A DNA stretch of 34,144 nucleotides from an uncultured Acidobacteriota bacterium (GCA_947259165.1 CAMYKY010000042.1:13200-47343), one strand, 5' to 3'; counted from the stretch's first letter, positions 24,391 through 33,081 are shown. Notes: generated by a model not told the origin, from the sequence alone. A program made the numbers and translations.

Positions 24391-25113
24391 GTGACGCGGC
24401 GGCCCTTCGAACGACTCATGACGCATTCGAGTTCGGCGTTACCTGTCGATGAGCTGCTTCCGCTCGACCGCGAGGCGCGCCCGATCACGCGAGCTTCGGG
24501 CGACGAAGTCGCCCTCATCGAGCGTTGCCTGACTGGCGAAGATACCGCTTTCGACGAGCTCGTCCTCCGATACCAGGATATGGTGTTCAACCTCGCCTAC
24601 CGGCTTTTAGGTGGGTACGAAGAATCGGTTGATTTGTCGCAGGAGGTTTTTCTCCAGATTTATCGAAAACTGGGAACCTTCCGACGCGATGCGTCGCTTC
24701 GGACGTGGATCTACCGTATCGTCTTCAACCGCGCAAAGAATCGTCAGCGGTGGTGGAAACGGCGGCTTGGCGAGATGACCGCGGTGAGCCTCGACGACCT
24801 AGAGGCCAATCCGAGTTTGGGCGCCGTGACGTTGGCAACGCGTGCCGTCGGCAACAACGGCGATCTGGCGGCGCCCGATAAAGTGCTCGAGAGAAAAGAA
24901 GTCTCGCAGCTGCTTGTCGACGCTATCGAAAAGCTGCCCTTTAGTCATCGAACGATATTGTTGCTCAAGGAAGTCGAAGGGCTGTCCTATGACGAGATTT
25001 CCACGACGTTGGACCTTCCGCTGGGAACCGTGAAGTCCCGGCTTGCCCGTGCGCGGCAGTCGCTCCGGGACAAACTCGAACCTGAGCTTTTCGGACATAC
25101 TGAGGGAGTGTGA
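24391..25113 (+). CDS. ECF sigma factor, RpoE-like
   Basis: Second extracytoplasmic-function sigma factor in the window. Region 2 contains AFDELVLRYQDMVFNLAYRLLGGYEESVDLSQEVFLQIY and LRTWIYRIVFNRAKNR; region 4 contains LPFSHRTILLLKEVEGLSYDEISTTLDLPLGTVKSRLARARQ, split here only for description. The linker of about 50 residues between them is long for this family. GTG at 24391 (AAGG 9 nt upstream) or ATG at 24418 can start translation, giving 240 or 231 residues. An RpoE-like promoter precedes it, and a zinc-finger anti-sigma gene follows after 1 nt, a typical autoregulated envelope-stress module. Confidence 0.94.
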   Translation: MTRRPFERLMTHSSSALPVDELLPLDREARPITRASGDEVALIERCLTGEDTAFDELVLRYQDMVFNLAYRLLGGYEESVDLSQEVFLQIYRKLGTFRRDASLRTWIYRIVFNRAKNRQRWWKRRLGEMTAVSLDDLEANPSLGAVTLATRAVGNNGDLAAPDKVLERKEVSQLLVDAIEKLPFSHRTILLLKEVEGLSYDEISTTLDLPLGTVKSRLARARQSLRDKLEPELFGHTEGV

Positions 25114-25114
25114 C

Positions 25115-25888
25115 ATGTTGCTGCACCCGCGGATTGCCGCATTGTCAGCGCACCACGATGGCGAGCTCTCGTCAGCGGCTGCGGCGCAGGTGGAAGATCA
25201 CCTGAAGCTGTGTGGAAGCTGCTTCGCGCAATATGAAAAACTCTCGACAACGGCCAACTCCGTGCGTCATCTTCGGACGGTGCGCGCACCTTCGTACCTC
25301 GCGTCCAAAGTACGCGAGCAAATCGATGCCGTAGAGCGGGGAATGGTTCCGGTCCTCCGAGGCCAGATTCAGCGGCCTCGAGTGCAGACGGGTTTTTTTG
25401 CGACGTTTGGGCTCGGTACGCTGGCGACGGTGCTCCTCATCGGACTCGTTGTCACCCTCGACTATCGCTACGGTGAGGAGGCGGCGCGTCACATTACCTC
25501 GGCGTGGATACGTTCGTCTTTGCCGGAGCCGGTCTTGTTGCACGAGACCATGAGCTCGCCGAGATTTCTCGACGGCTCCTTTGGCGGTACCGCGTTTGCC
25601 GAAATGGGCAACGGTCAGGAGGGGACGCTCCTGACGATGGCCTCCGTCGACCAGCACGGCCACCTGCGTGGACTCGAAGTGATTTATCGAAGTGGCGATG
25701 AGGAAATGCTGACCCGGGCGCTGGCGGCGGTACGAGAGTCGGGATTCGAGCCGGCGCGACTCGGCGACCAGAACATCTCGGTGAACTTTCTCTACTTCTT
25801 CACGACCACGGAAGTGCGCCCGACCGGCCCCCGCCTGTCGACGCTGCCTCCGTGGAAGCGCGCACACGCGATGCGCACGCGCGCTTAA
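25115..25888 (+). CDS. zinc-finger anti-sigma factor with TonB-C-like C-terminal domain
   Basis: Predicted inhibitor of the preceding ECF sigma factor, 257 residues. The cytoplasmic N terminus carries the ZAS motif in VEDHLKLCGSCFAQYEKL (His, Cys, Cys). A membrane helix (ATFGLGTLATVLLIGLVVTL, about 95-116) leads to an outside domain. Its end, SVDQHGHLRGLEVI...AVRESGFEPARLGDQNISVNF, follows the pattern of the TonB C-terminal domain (dG-x-v, x-f-x-P-A, G-x-x-v). The start has GAGGGAG upstream and sits 1 nt past the sigma stop. The TonB-C-like part may contact a receptor or the barrel machinery and so sense envelope state; this is inference. Confidence 0.88.
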   Translation: MLLHPRIAALSAHHDGELSSAAAAQVEDHLKLCGSCFAQYEKLSTTANSVRHLRTVRAPSYLASKVREQIDAVERGMVPVLRGQIQRPRVQTGFFATFGLGTLATVLLIGLVVTLDYRYGEEAARHITSAWIRSSLPEPVLLHETMSSPRFLDGSFGGTAFAEMGNGQEGTLLTMASVDQHGHLRGLEVIYRSGDEEMLTRALAAVRESGFEPARLGDQNISVNFLYFFTTTEVRPTGPRLSTLPPWKRAHAMRTRA

Positions 25889-26070
25889 GAGCGGCTATCG
25901 GCATTCGGTTACCGCCTCGGGTGGACGACCTCTCACACTCGAACTTCCGCGCCTCGAAGCAAGGTCCTAGCCTAACGGAGGCGCCGCCCGTCACCGAGGC
26001 GCCACGGTCAGAGGCCGGCAGGGTTTCCGACCGAGCCGGTAACCGAATGCCGGATGCCGATAGCTGCTCT
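25888..26070. repeat. heptad-periodic inverted repeat in convergent gap
   Basis: The left arm (25888-25920) reads CTATCGG, CATTCGG, TTACCGC, CTCGG. The right arm (26031-26070), read on the minus strand, reads CTATCGG, CATCCGG, CATTCGG, TTACCGG, CTCGG. The arms are near-identical apart from one extra heptad on the right. They occupy the gap between two convergent genes; nothing else is seen in it. Confidence 0.75.
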
Positions 26071-26083
26071 TCGAACCGCCCGC

Positions 26084-28324
26084 TCAACGCAATTCCGCGC
26101 GGGCGGTTGCGGTATTCTCCAGACCATCCGTCAACTTGATGACGAGCGTGTAGACGCCGCCGTCGCGGTAGCCATCGAGCTCCAAATCGAAGCTCTCCTC
26201 GCTCGAATCGGCGATGCCGTCGGTCGGGAAGACGATACTCCATGGCCCGGAGTTGACAGCGTACTCGACGCTTCGCACGGGGCTGATATCGTCTCGGGCG
26301 ACAAAGCGTACGCGATGTCCGTCGCTGCCCGGCGTTGTCGTGAGACCGTCGACGCGGGGTGGTGTGTTGTCGACCTCAAAGCTTTTGCTGGTGCGCTCGC
26401 CGGTGCGCGCGAGCCCCGCGGGATTGCCAGGAGAGTCGCTCGCGATAATTTTGAGGGTGTAGCGTCCGTCGGGCATGGCAACGGTGTCCCAAGCGATGAC
26501 GGGGCTCGTCAGCGCTTCACGCAGCACGCGCCAAAGGCTTTCGCCCTCGGCGCGATAATGCACATCGAACGAGAGCTCGTCATTGTTGGGATCCTTGGCG
26601 GTCCACGTCGTCGTCCGGATGCCTTTGTTGTACATCGGACGACTCATCGCCATCAAGTTCATCGGGGGCGGTCCCGAAGTGGCCTGGCTTCCATTGTTTC
26701 CCCCGGCATCGGTTCCGTCCGAGAGGGCGTCGGCCATTCCGAGCAACTCGATCTGGCCGGTCGTGACAATCGGTTTTTGGAACGACCGCCCCGGCGGGTG
26801 GATGGTGATATCGGAGACCTCTGGCGGGAGGTTTTGCTGCAGGTAGACTGCGGTGACGTTCATCACCTCCGGCGTCGTCTCTCCGGTCGAGTTCAACACC
26901 GCGCGCCACTGGAAGAACCTGCCGCGAGGACTCTGAATTTGCTCGCCACTCGCATCCGTGTACTGAGACGACCAATCACTCCACGTGTTGTCGGGCTCGG
27001 CCGAGTTGCCGGTGCGCGTCTGGAGTTGAACGGTCGTGCCGCTCGGCGCCCGTACTTCCCAGCGAATCCGGCCCCACGACGAGACGGTTCCAGTGTCTTT
27101 CGTCGGCGATTGGTAGATTCCCTCCGTGCGGCGCCCTTGGTTGAGTCGATAGAGCTTGGCGGGATTGGAAGTGGCAAGAAACGTCTGTCCGTTGGGCGCC
27201 GTTTGGATCGCGGTGACTTGATCGGCCTCTGCGCTCAACAACAACGAGCTGTTCTTGTTCGGCCCGACGAGAAAGACACGACCGTCGTTGCCAGTACCGA
27301 CCATGACGCGGTCGTCTCGTGCCAGAGTCAGCGACGAAGGCGTGTCTTCACTCGACGTCCACAACTGCTCGGCGGCGCCGTCCGGGGCGATTCGAAAAAC
27401 GGCGCCGCGGGCGGAGGAGCTCGAGCTCGTCGACGGAGATGGCTGCGACACGATGGGGTCCGAAGACGTGGTCACGGTGACGGATGCGCCACCCGACGCC
27501 GTTGTCGCGGACGTTGACGTCGCACTCGTCGGCGAAGACGATGTCCGCGTGGCTCGCGTGCCACTTTGGATGGTGGCGACGAAAACGTTCCCTTGCGTAT
27601 CGGTCACAATCGCCGGGACTTCCTGAAAAGGCGTGTCGAAGAGTACGGACGTCGATCCATCGGAGTCGATCTTGAGTACGAGCCCGTTCGGCTCCGTGCC
27701 AGCATAGATCGTGTCGGAGCTATCGACGGCTAATGAGACGATGTGACTCTCTTCGCTGGTGAACAACAGCTCGCTCTCTCCTGAGGGAGAGACGCGATAG
27801 ATCTTCGCTTCGTCCCCGGTCGCAACAATGACGTTGTTCAAGGAGTCGACCGTGAGCGCCCAGATATAGCGATCGTCGGGGTCGAACAGAACTTCGCGGG
27901 TTCCCACCTCGGGTGCGATTCTGTACACCACACCGCGTGGCGAAGTGCCGGCGTAGAGTGTGCCGCGACGGTCGACGGCGAGCGCGTGAACTTGGAGCTC
28001 CTCGGTATCGACGACGACACGAGACTCGCCGGACGCGTCGATCTTGTGGATTTTCCCGTCGTTGCCGCTGCCCGCGTAGATGTTGCCCGCGCCGTCGAGC
28101 GCGAGAGACCAGAAGTGCGGGTCGGTCGCCTCGCTGAGCACTTGGGCCGCCGGGGAGAGGCTGATGTTTCCATCGGAGCCAATCGAAACGCCGTCGGTGT
28201 CGCCCGCGAGAAAGTCCTCTTGGCTCTCGAGCCGCCAAAAGGTCGGTACGGCGGCAAGCGCGGAGGCGCCGATCGCAAAGAAAAACAGCGCCGGTAGAGA
28301 CCGAGCGAGGAAATGCTTCAACAA
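26084..28324 (-). CDS. secreted beta-propeller protein
   Basis: A 746-residue exported protein. After a signal peptide (LPALFFFAIGASALAA) come five to seven blades with the rhythm of NHL/YVTN-type propellers: SLALDGAGNIYAGSGNDGKIHKID, ALAVDRRGTLYAGTSPRGVVYRI, SLAVDSSDTIYAGTEPNGLVLKID. A Ser/Thr-rich linker of about 55 residues (around residues 255-310) interrupts one blade. The C-terminal half is beta-sandwich-like, with FNIII-type stretches (DGRYTLKIIASDSPGNPAG, then SFEVDNTPP). The start is TTG at 28324 behind AAGGAAA. It follows the S55 peptidase gene by 34 nt on the same strand and may be its co-transcribed partner or substrate. It binds something not identifiable here. Confidence 0.85.
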   Translation of the reverse strand: MLKHFLARSLPALFFFAIGASALAAVPTFWRLESQEDFLAGDTDGVSIGSDGNISLSPAAQVLSEATDPHFWSLALDGAGNIYAGSGNDGKIHKIDASGESRVVVDTEELQVHALAVDRRGTLYAGTSPRGVVYRIAPEVGTREVLFDPDDRYIWALTVDSLNNVIVATGDEAKIYRVSPSGESELLFTSEESHIVSLAVDSSDTIYAGTEPNGLVLKIDSDGSTSVLFDTPFQEVPAIVTDTQGNVFVATIQSGTRATRTSSSPTSATSTSATTASGGASVTVTTSSDPIVSQPSPSTSSSSSARGAVFRIAPDGAAEQLWTSSEDTPSSLTLARDDRVMVGTGNDGRVFLVGPNKNSSLLLSAEADQVTAIQTAPNGQTFLATSNPAKLYRLNQGRRTEGIYQSPTKDTGTVSSWGRIRWEVRAPSGTTVQLQTRTGNSAEPDNTWSDWSSQYTDASGEQIQSPRGRFFQWRAVLNSTGETTPEVMNVTAVYLQQNLPPEVSDITIHPPGRSFQKPIVTTGQIELLGMADALSDGTDAGGNNGSQATSGPPPMNLMAMSRPMYNKGIRTTTWTAKDPNNDELSFDVHYRAEGESLWRVLREALTSPVIAWDTVAMPDGRYTLKIIASDSPGNPAGLARTGERTSKSFEVDNTPPRVDGLTTTPGSDGHRVRFVARDDISPVRSVEYAVNSGPWSIVFPTDGIADSSEESFDLELDGYRDGGVYTLVIKLTDGLENTATARAELR

Positions 28325-28358
28325 CGTCAGTTTCCTTTCGATGGAGTCGGGGAGAGCG

Positions 28359-30203
28359 TCAGCGCTTTTTCACTTCGAGATTTAAAACTCGAACACCGGA
28401 AACGTTGTATTCGGTGACGAGCTCGTGCTCCCAAAGCGTCGAGTTTCGCAACGGGGTGTAGCCGCTGCCGGATTCATCGCTCTCCAGCACATTCAACACG
28501 CTAGGCGGCAAGGAGCTCATATACTCACCGTCGACGATCGCGCCCCCGGCGTCGGCACGGGTCAAACGTACGTAGAGGCGATTGTTCTTACGCAGAGCGT
28601 TGATCGCTCGCACCAACTGGCTCATATCCTTCGGTACGAAGGCGTTGCGGGCTTCCCGACGCTCGACCGCTGAAATCGTCGTCGCATCGGCCACCATGAG
28701 CTTCAAGGGTCCCGGAGGGGCGTTGGGAGGGATCGTAACCTCGACGGTCTCGAGCATTTCATCGCCGCGGTAGGATTTCAGAAGAATCTTTAGCTGCACG
28801 GTGCCGCCGGGAGCAACCTGGTCGGTATCGAGCCACGCCCGCAAGACGCGCGCGGTGAGCGAGGTCTCGGTGGCGCGGACGTCCACGCGAACTTTCTCGA
28901 GCTCGACGTCCTCAAAATCGTTGTTCATGAGAAACGCCAGAGGCGCGGCGACCATCGCCGCCGCGGACACGGCCGCCTGCTGATCGGTGAACACGTCCTC
29001 CACGTTGACGACGCCGTTGTTCGACGTTTCGACCCAAGCCGAGACCTTAACGGTTTGACTCCCGAACTGCCGTTCGGTGGTCTGAAGAATCGCGATCAAC
29101 GAAGCGTAGGTGAGCACGGGTGAAAACAGCTGGTCGTCAACCACCTCGAGAGCGTAGTTTTTTTCCTCACCCCGGCTGGTCGCCACCGAGACTTCGATCG
29201 GGATCATGCGCGGCCGGATACCGAGAACGCCTTTGATGGCGGTCGAGCGATCCTGCACCCAGGTACCGATCGTGTCGCCACTGCTCGCCATCTTGAAGGA
29301 GTTCATCAGCGATGGCAGGACCAGATGGACGTTGGAGCGTGTCATCGGGTATTCGATCGGGCCGAGATTGAACAACGGGTGGCCAAACGCGTAAACGCTT
29401 CCGTTGTCGGGGTCGACGTGGGTGACTGTTCCCGAAGCCGCGATCTGAAGGTCGCCGGTCACGAGACCGACGCCCACCGCGTCGCCCGGCTCGAGCGGGT
29501 CGTCTGCCAGAGATGCCCCCGTGGCGGCTTGTCCCATCGGCGCTACGGCGCCGCCCATGAGGGGCTCCATGCCTAGCTGGCGCAGCAGGGGAGCCACGAC
29601 TTCGAACGACTCCGCGGGGAAACCCAGCAGCGATGCTGGCGTTGCGATGGGTGCCAGGTTTCTGCCCAGGTACGGCGCCAACAGGTGAGTGCCCGTCATC
29701 GAGACGCCTTGCAACGGAACCGGTCGAAGCTGCTGCGGAGCGACAGCGGCAAGCTTTCCCGACGTCAAAGGAAATTCGAGCGGCGTTGCCGCGCGACGCG
29801 TCGTCGGTGTTGCCGTCGCATCGAGCATTTCCTGAATGGGGGTAATGCCGGCGATGGGATCCTTTGCGAAAGGAAACGCGAACGCCACAGCCCCGATGAG
29901 CTTGCCGTCGATGTACACCGGGCTGCCGCTCATGCCTGCGATGACACCAGTATGAGCGAGAGGGCCGCCTTCGAGCGTTGCGAGAATCATGCTCGAGTTC
30001 GGGCCGATGTTTCTGAGCACGCCCATGATCGTGACTTTGAAGGACTCGATCGTGTCCCCGGAGAAAACCGTTCGACCTTCCCCGACCATACCCGGGCGGA
30101 TCTCGTCGATGGGAATGAACTCGAAAGGGGGTGTGACGGCGCGAGCGCCCACCGACACAAACAGCGCGACTACGGCGAACGTCGCGATCGAGATTCGTCT
30201 CAT
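28359..30203 (-). CDS. exported SpoIVB-type (S55) serine peptidase
   Basis: A 614-residue protein with a signal peptide (ISIATFAVVALFVSVGARA, ATG at 30203; ATG 30215 is an alternative). The first 250 residues match the SpoIVB peptidase domain: FSGDTIESFKVTIMGV, then HTGVIAGMSGSPVYIDGKLIGAVAFAF with the catalytic Ser in GMSGSP (residues 90-95), and GHPLFNLG further on. Bacillus SpoIVB cleaves a sporulation factor, but related exported proteins are common in non-spore-formers with unknown targets. The C-terminal 300 residues add a beta-rich domain. A good promoter lies at 30270-30298. It is transcribed together with, and upstream of, the beta-propeller gene. Confidence 0.9.
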   Translation of the reverse strand: MRRISIATFAVVALFVSVGARAVTPPFEFIPIDEIRPGMVGEGRTVFSGDTIESFKVTIMGVLRNIGPNSSMILATLEGGPLAHTGVIAGMSGSPVYIDGKLIGAVAFAFPFAKDPIAGITPIQEMLDATATPTTRRAATPLEFPLTSGKLAAVAPQQLRPVPLQGVSMTGTHLLAPYLGRNLAPIATPASLLGFPAESFEVVAPLLRQLGMEPLMGGAVAPMGQAATGASLADDPLEPGDAVGVGLVTGDLQIAASGTVTHVDPDNGSVYAFGHPLFNLGPIEYPMTRSNVHLVLPSLMNSFKMASSGDTIGTWVQDRSTAIKGVLGIRPRMIPIEVSVATSRGEEKNYALEVVDDQLFSPVLTYASLIAILQTTERQFGSQTVKVSAWVETSNNGVVNVEDVFTDQQAAVSAAAMVAAPLAFLMNNDFEDVELEKVRVDVRATETSLTARVLRAWLDTDQVAPGGTVQLKILLKSYRGDEMLETVEVTIPPNAPPGPLKLMVADATTISAVERREARNAFVPKDMSQLVRAINALRKNNRLYVRLTRADAGGAIVDGEYMSSLPPSVLNVLESDESGSGYTPLRNSTLWEHELVTEYNVSGVRVLNLEVKKR

Positions 30204-30269
30204 GTTGTTTCCCATCACTCGGTTACGTACGTGTAGATGGCGGGGAACAGGTTGTAAACCCAACGATTT

Positions 30270-30298
30270 ATAATAGTTCACGGAGAAACAACGGTCAA
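30270..30298 (-). promoter_or_regulatory. sigma-70-like promoter for the S55 peptidase/propeller operon
   Basis: Minus strand: TTGACC (complement of 30293-30298), 17-nt spacer, TATTAT (complement of 30270-30275). It lies about 67 nt before the S55 start and is the best minus-strand promoter in the region. The opposite strand carries TATAAT here, without a good -35. Confidence 0.65.
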
Positions 30299-30341
30299 CG
30301 CGACTGTCACCGCGATAGGATCACTCGAGACTTTCGGACAT

Positions 30342-32825
30342 ATGAGCACTACACGCCTGATCGGTTCGGTAGCGGCAGAGTCCGTGGAGTCGCTCGTTCG
30401 TATGGCGGCGCGCGGCAGCGGACGATCGGACTTGATCGAGATCCGAATCGACGGCCTCCCGAGCGTCAACGAGGCCGACCTCGTCGCGATCCGGGCGGGA
30501 ACCGACGCGCCGTTGATCTTGACGTGCCGCTGTCGGGATGAAGGAGGAGACTTCGCGGGGTCCGAATCGGAGCGGCTCGAGCTTCTGGAACGCGCTGCAA
30601 CGCTGGGATTTGAATACGTCGATGTGGAGCTCGCGGCTGTCGACAAACCGTTTCCCAAGGGGGACGCTCAGCTCATACTCTCGCACCACGATTTCACCGG
30701 CTTGCCCGCGGAGCCTTCGAATCTAGTCAGTCGCGCAATCGACCTCGGGGCCGACATCGTGAAGATCGCGGCCCGCGTGAGCTCGCTCGAGGAGGTCTGG
30801 CCTCTCGTTGCCCTCGGCGAAGCCGCACGCTCCTCTGGGAAGGGGTTCATCCCGGTCGCCATGGGACCTGCAGGCGTTGCCGCCCGGATACTTTCGGTGC
30901 GGCTCGGTGCGGATTTCACGTACGCGGCTGCGGGCGGTGGTCCGCCAACGGGCCCAGGACAGATCGCGCTCGAAGATATGGTCTCGCTCTACCGGTTTGC
31001 GTCGATCGGCAGTGACACCGACGTGTACGGGATCCTCGGCTCGCATGCGCTGATGAGTCGCTCGCCTCGGATGCACAACCCGTTTTTCGAGCGTACCGGT
31101 CGCGATGCCGTCTATGTGCCGTTCCAAGAAAACGACTTGGAGGCGTTTATTCGTGGCGCCAAGCGCCTCGGTATCGCCGGGCTTTCGGTCACGCTTCCGT
31201 TCAAGGAGGCGATCGTGCCGTTTCTGGACGAAGTTGACGAAACCGCTGTCCGAATCGGCGCCGTCAATACGGTCGTCGTGCGTCAAGGTCGCTGGAAGGG
31301 CTACAACACCGATATCGACGGGATCGTCGAGCCTCTCAAGCTTTCCGGTGAGTGGAAAGATCGCCACGCGGTTGTGCTCGGCAGTGGCGGCGCTGCCCGC
31401 GCTGCGGTGTTCGCGCTCGATCGGCTAGGGGCATCCGTGCGGGTGTTGGCTCGTCGGGAGGCGAAAGCCAAATCGTTGGCGGCGGAGGTTGGGGGTGCGT
31501 CGGGGCCGCTCTCCGAACTCGCCGATGCTAGCTGGGATTTACTCATCAATGCGACTCCCGTGGGGAGCGCTGGCAGTGACGACGCGGGTGAGAAGTTGCC
31601 GAGCGAAACCATTCGCAGTGACCAATGCGTGTTCGACATGGTCACCGCCCCAGAGCTCACGCCATTAATCCGACGCTCGCGCGATGCGGGTGCGCGGACG
31701 ATCACGGGAATCGAGATGCTGGCGGCGCAGGCGGTGCATCAGGCGGAGCTTTGGACCGGCCAGCGTCCGCCGGTGGAGGAGCTCGCCGAGAGCGCTCGCG
31801 GGCGGGCACCGTCGCGCTATTCGCGACAAGTTCTGTTCACGCCGATTGGCCCGGAAGGACAACGCCGCATCGGCGGGGCGCGCGCTCTTGTGGTCGGGAT
31901 CGGGGCGCTCGGGTCGGTGTCGGCCGAGATGCTCGTTCGCGCGGGCGTGTCGAAGGTTCGGATCGTGGACCGAGATTATGTCGACGAATCGAACCTGCAA
32001 CGACAAAGCTTGTTCGACGAGGACGATTGGCTCGCGGGGCTTCCTAAGGCGATTGCCGCCGAGCGAAAGCTCTCGCGGATCAATCGCGACGTGCGTGTCG
32101 AGGCTCACGTCAGCGATGTCCACCCGGGAAACGTGCGATCGTTTTTCAGCGGCATCGATCTCGTGATCGACGGCACCGACAACTTCGAGTCGCGCTACCT
32201 GCTCAACGACGCCTCGATCGAGACAGGCGTTCCGTGGGTATATGGCGCCTGTGTGGGAAGCCACGGAATGAGCTACGTCGTGATTCCCGGGAGCACGCCG
32301 TGCATGCGCTGCTTGTTTGAAGATGAGCCTGCTCCTGGGATGTCTCCGACGTGTGACACCGCCGGGGTGATCGCGCCGATCGTGCATGCCGTGGCGGCGT
32401 TTCAAGTCGTCGAGGCGCTGAAGATCCTCGCAGGTCGGAACGACACGCTCTCGGGACATGTCCTATCACTCGACGTGTGGGAGGCTCGTGAGGATCGTTT
32501 TACGCCATCGGGACCCCGCGAGGATTGTCCCGCGTGCGGCCGCCGCGAGCTCCAGTATCTCGACGGTGACGAAGGCAGTCAGGCCGTCACGCTGTGCGGG
32601 AGAAACGCGGTCCAGGTGCGACCGGCGAAGCCGCACGCTTTGGATCTCGAGGAAGTTGCGAAACGTCTACGCAAGCTCACCGCGGTCCGTGTCAATCCGT
32701 ATTTGCTCCGCGTCCAGCTCGACGAGCGTGAGCTCGTCCTGTTTAAAGATGGTCGCGCCATCGTCCATGGCACCGAAGACCTGTCCGAGGCCCGCAGTCT
32801 CTACGCCCGGTACGTTGGCGGCTGA
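30342..32825 (+). CDS. AroD-AroE-ThiF fusion: 3-dehydroquinate dehydratase / shikimate dehydrogenase / E1-like adenylyltransferase
   Basis: One uninterrupted 827-residue frame with three enzyme units. Residues 1-222 are type I 3-dehydroquinate dehydratase: IEIRID (substrate contacts), SHHDF (catalytic His116), DIVKIA (Schiff-base Lys141). Residues 226-485 are shikimate dehydrogenase: YGILGSHALMSRSPRMHN, SVTLPFK (Lys288), GAVNTV, YNTDIDG (Asp324), the NADP loop LGSGGAARAA and NATPVG. Residues 490-827 are a full ThiF/MoeB-type activating enzyme: RYSRQVLF, GIGALGS (ATP loop), DRDYVDESNLQRQ, DGTDNF, SPTCDTAG (candidate catalytic Cys671), zinc-site CMRC and CPAC, and the ThiF-type tail (LCGRNAVQVRP, VNPYLL, HGTEDLSEARSLYARY). 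AroDE bifunctional enzymes are known; the added E1-like unit would adenylate the C terminus of a sulfur-carrier or ubiquitin-like protein. No carrier gene is seen in the window. Confidence 0.9.
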   Translation: MSTTRLIGSVAAESVESLVRMAARGSGRSDLIEIRIDGLPSVNEADLVAIRAGTDAPLILTCRCRDEGGDFAGSESERLELLERAATLGFEYVDVELAAVDKPFPKGDAQLILSHHDFTGLPAEPSNLVSRAIDLGADIVKIAARVSSLEEVWPLVALGEAARSSGKGFIPVAMGPAGVAARILSVRLGADFTYAAAGGGPPTGPGQIALEDMVSLYRFASIGSDTDVYGILGSHALMSRSPRMHNPFFERTGRDAVYVPFQENDLEAFIRGAKRLGIAGLSVTLPFKEAIVPFLDEVDETAVRIGAVNTVVVRQGRWKGYNTDIDGIVEPLKLSGEWKDRHAVVLGSGGAARAAVFALDRLGASVRVLARREAKAKSLAAEVGGASGPLSELADASWDLLINATPVGSAGSDDAGEKLPSETIRSDQCVFDMVTAPELTPLIRRSRDAGARTITGIEMLAAQAVHQAELWTGQRPPVEELAESARGRAPSRYSRQVLFTPIGPEGQRRIGGARALVVGIGALGSVSAEMLVRAGVSKVRIVDRDYVDESNLQRQSLFDEDDWLAGLPKAIAAERKLSRINRDVRVEAHVSDVHPGNVRSFFSGIDLVIDGTDNFESRYLLNDASIETGVPWVYGACVGSHGMSYVVIPGSTPCMRCLFEDEPAPGMSPTCDTAGVIAPIVHAVAAFQVVEALKILAGRNDTLSGHVLSLDVWEAREDRFTPSGPREDCPACGRRELQYLDGDEGSQAVTLCGRNAVQVRPAKPHALDLEEVAKRLRKLTAVRVNPYLLRVQLDERELVLFKDGRAIVHGTEDLSEARSLYARYVGG

Positions 32826-32894
32826 TGGAATTCCTTCTCCCCCGAGGGTGAGGAACTGTGATTCAACTCGTTTCTGGTTCTGCTGTCAAAAAAT

Positions 32895-32980
32895 CCCCCT
32901 CACCTGACGTCGCTAGCGCGACGTCGACCTCTCCCCCTGTGGGGGAGAGGTCGGCCGCCGTAGGCGGCCGGGTGAGGGGG
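32895..32980. repeat. cloverleaf palindrome (REP/MITE-like)
   Basis: A perfect 10-bp outer stem (CCCCCTCACC at 32895-32904 with 32971-32980) encloses three perfect hairpins: 32906-32925 (8-bp stem), 32926-32952 (12-bp stem, 3-nt loop) and 32953-32969 (7-bp stem, 3-nt loop). The CCCTCACC/CTCTCCCCC wording resembles a widely dispersed intergenic repeat. It occupies the middle of the gap 32826-33111, which has no gene. Confidence 0.8.
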
Positions 32981-33081
32981 CGCCGACCGAAGCCGAGTGC
33001 GACACCGAGCTCGAAGATGGCGACCTCCCGCGTCGTCACATCGATTCCAGGGGTGCGAACTCGTTCACGGGCACGAACGTG

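Noticed and set aside
26054-27517. 487-codon plus-strand open frame opposite the beta-propeller gene
   Set aside because: It mirrors the minus-strand gene in a GC-rich region, lacks any recognisable domain or start site, and the minus-strand product has a signal peptide and propeller repeats.
30245-30274. Plus-strand promoter for the AroD-AroE-ThiF gene using TATAAT at 30269-30274
   Set aside because: No acceptable -35 box at 16-18 nt; the same bases serve better as the -10 of the minus-strand promoter.
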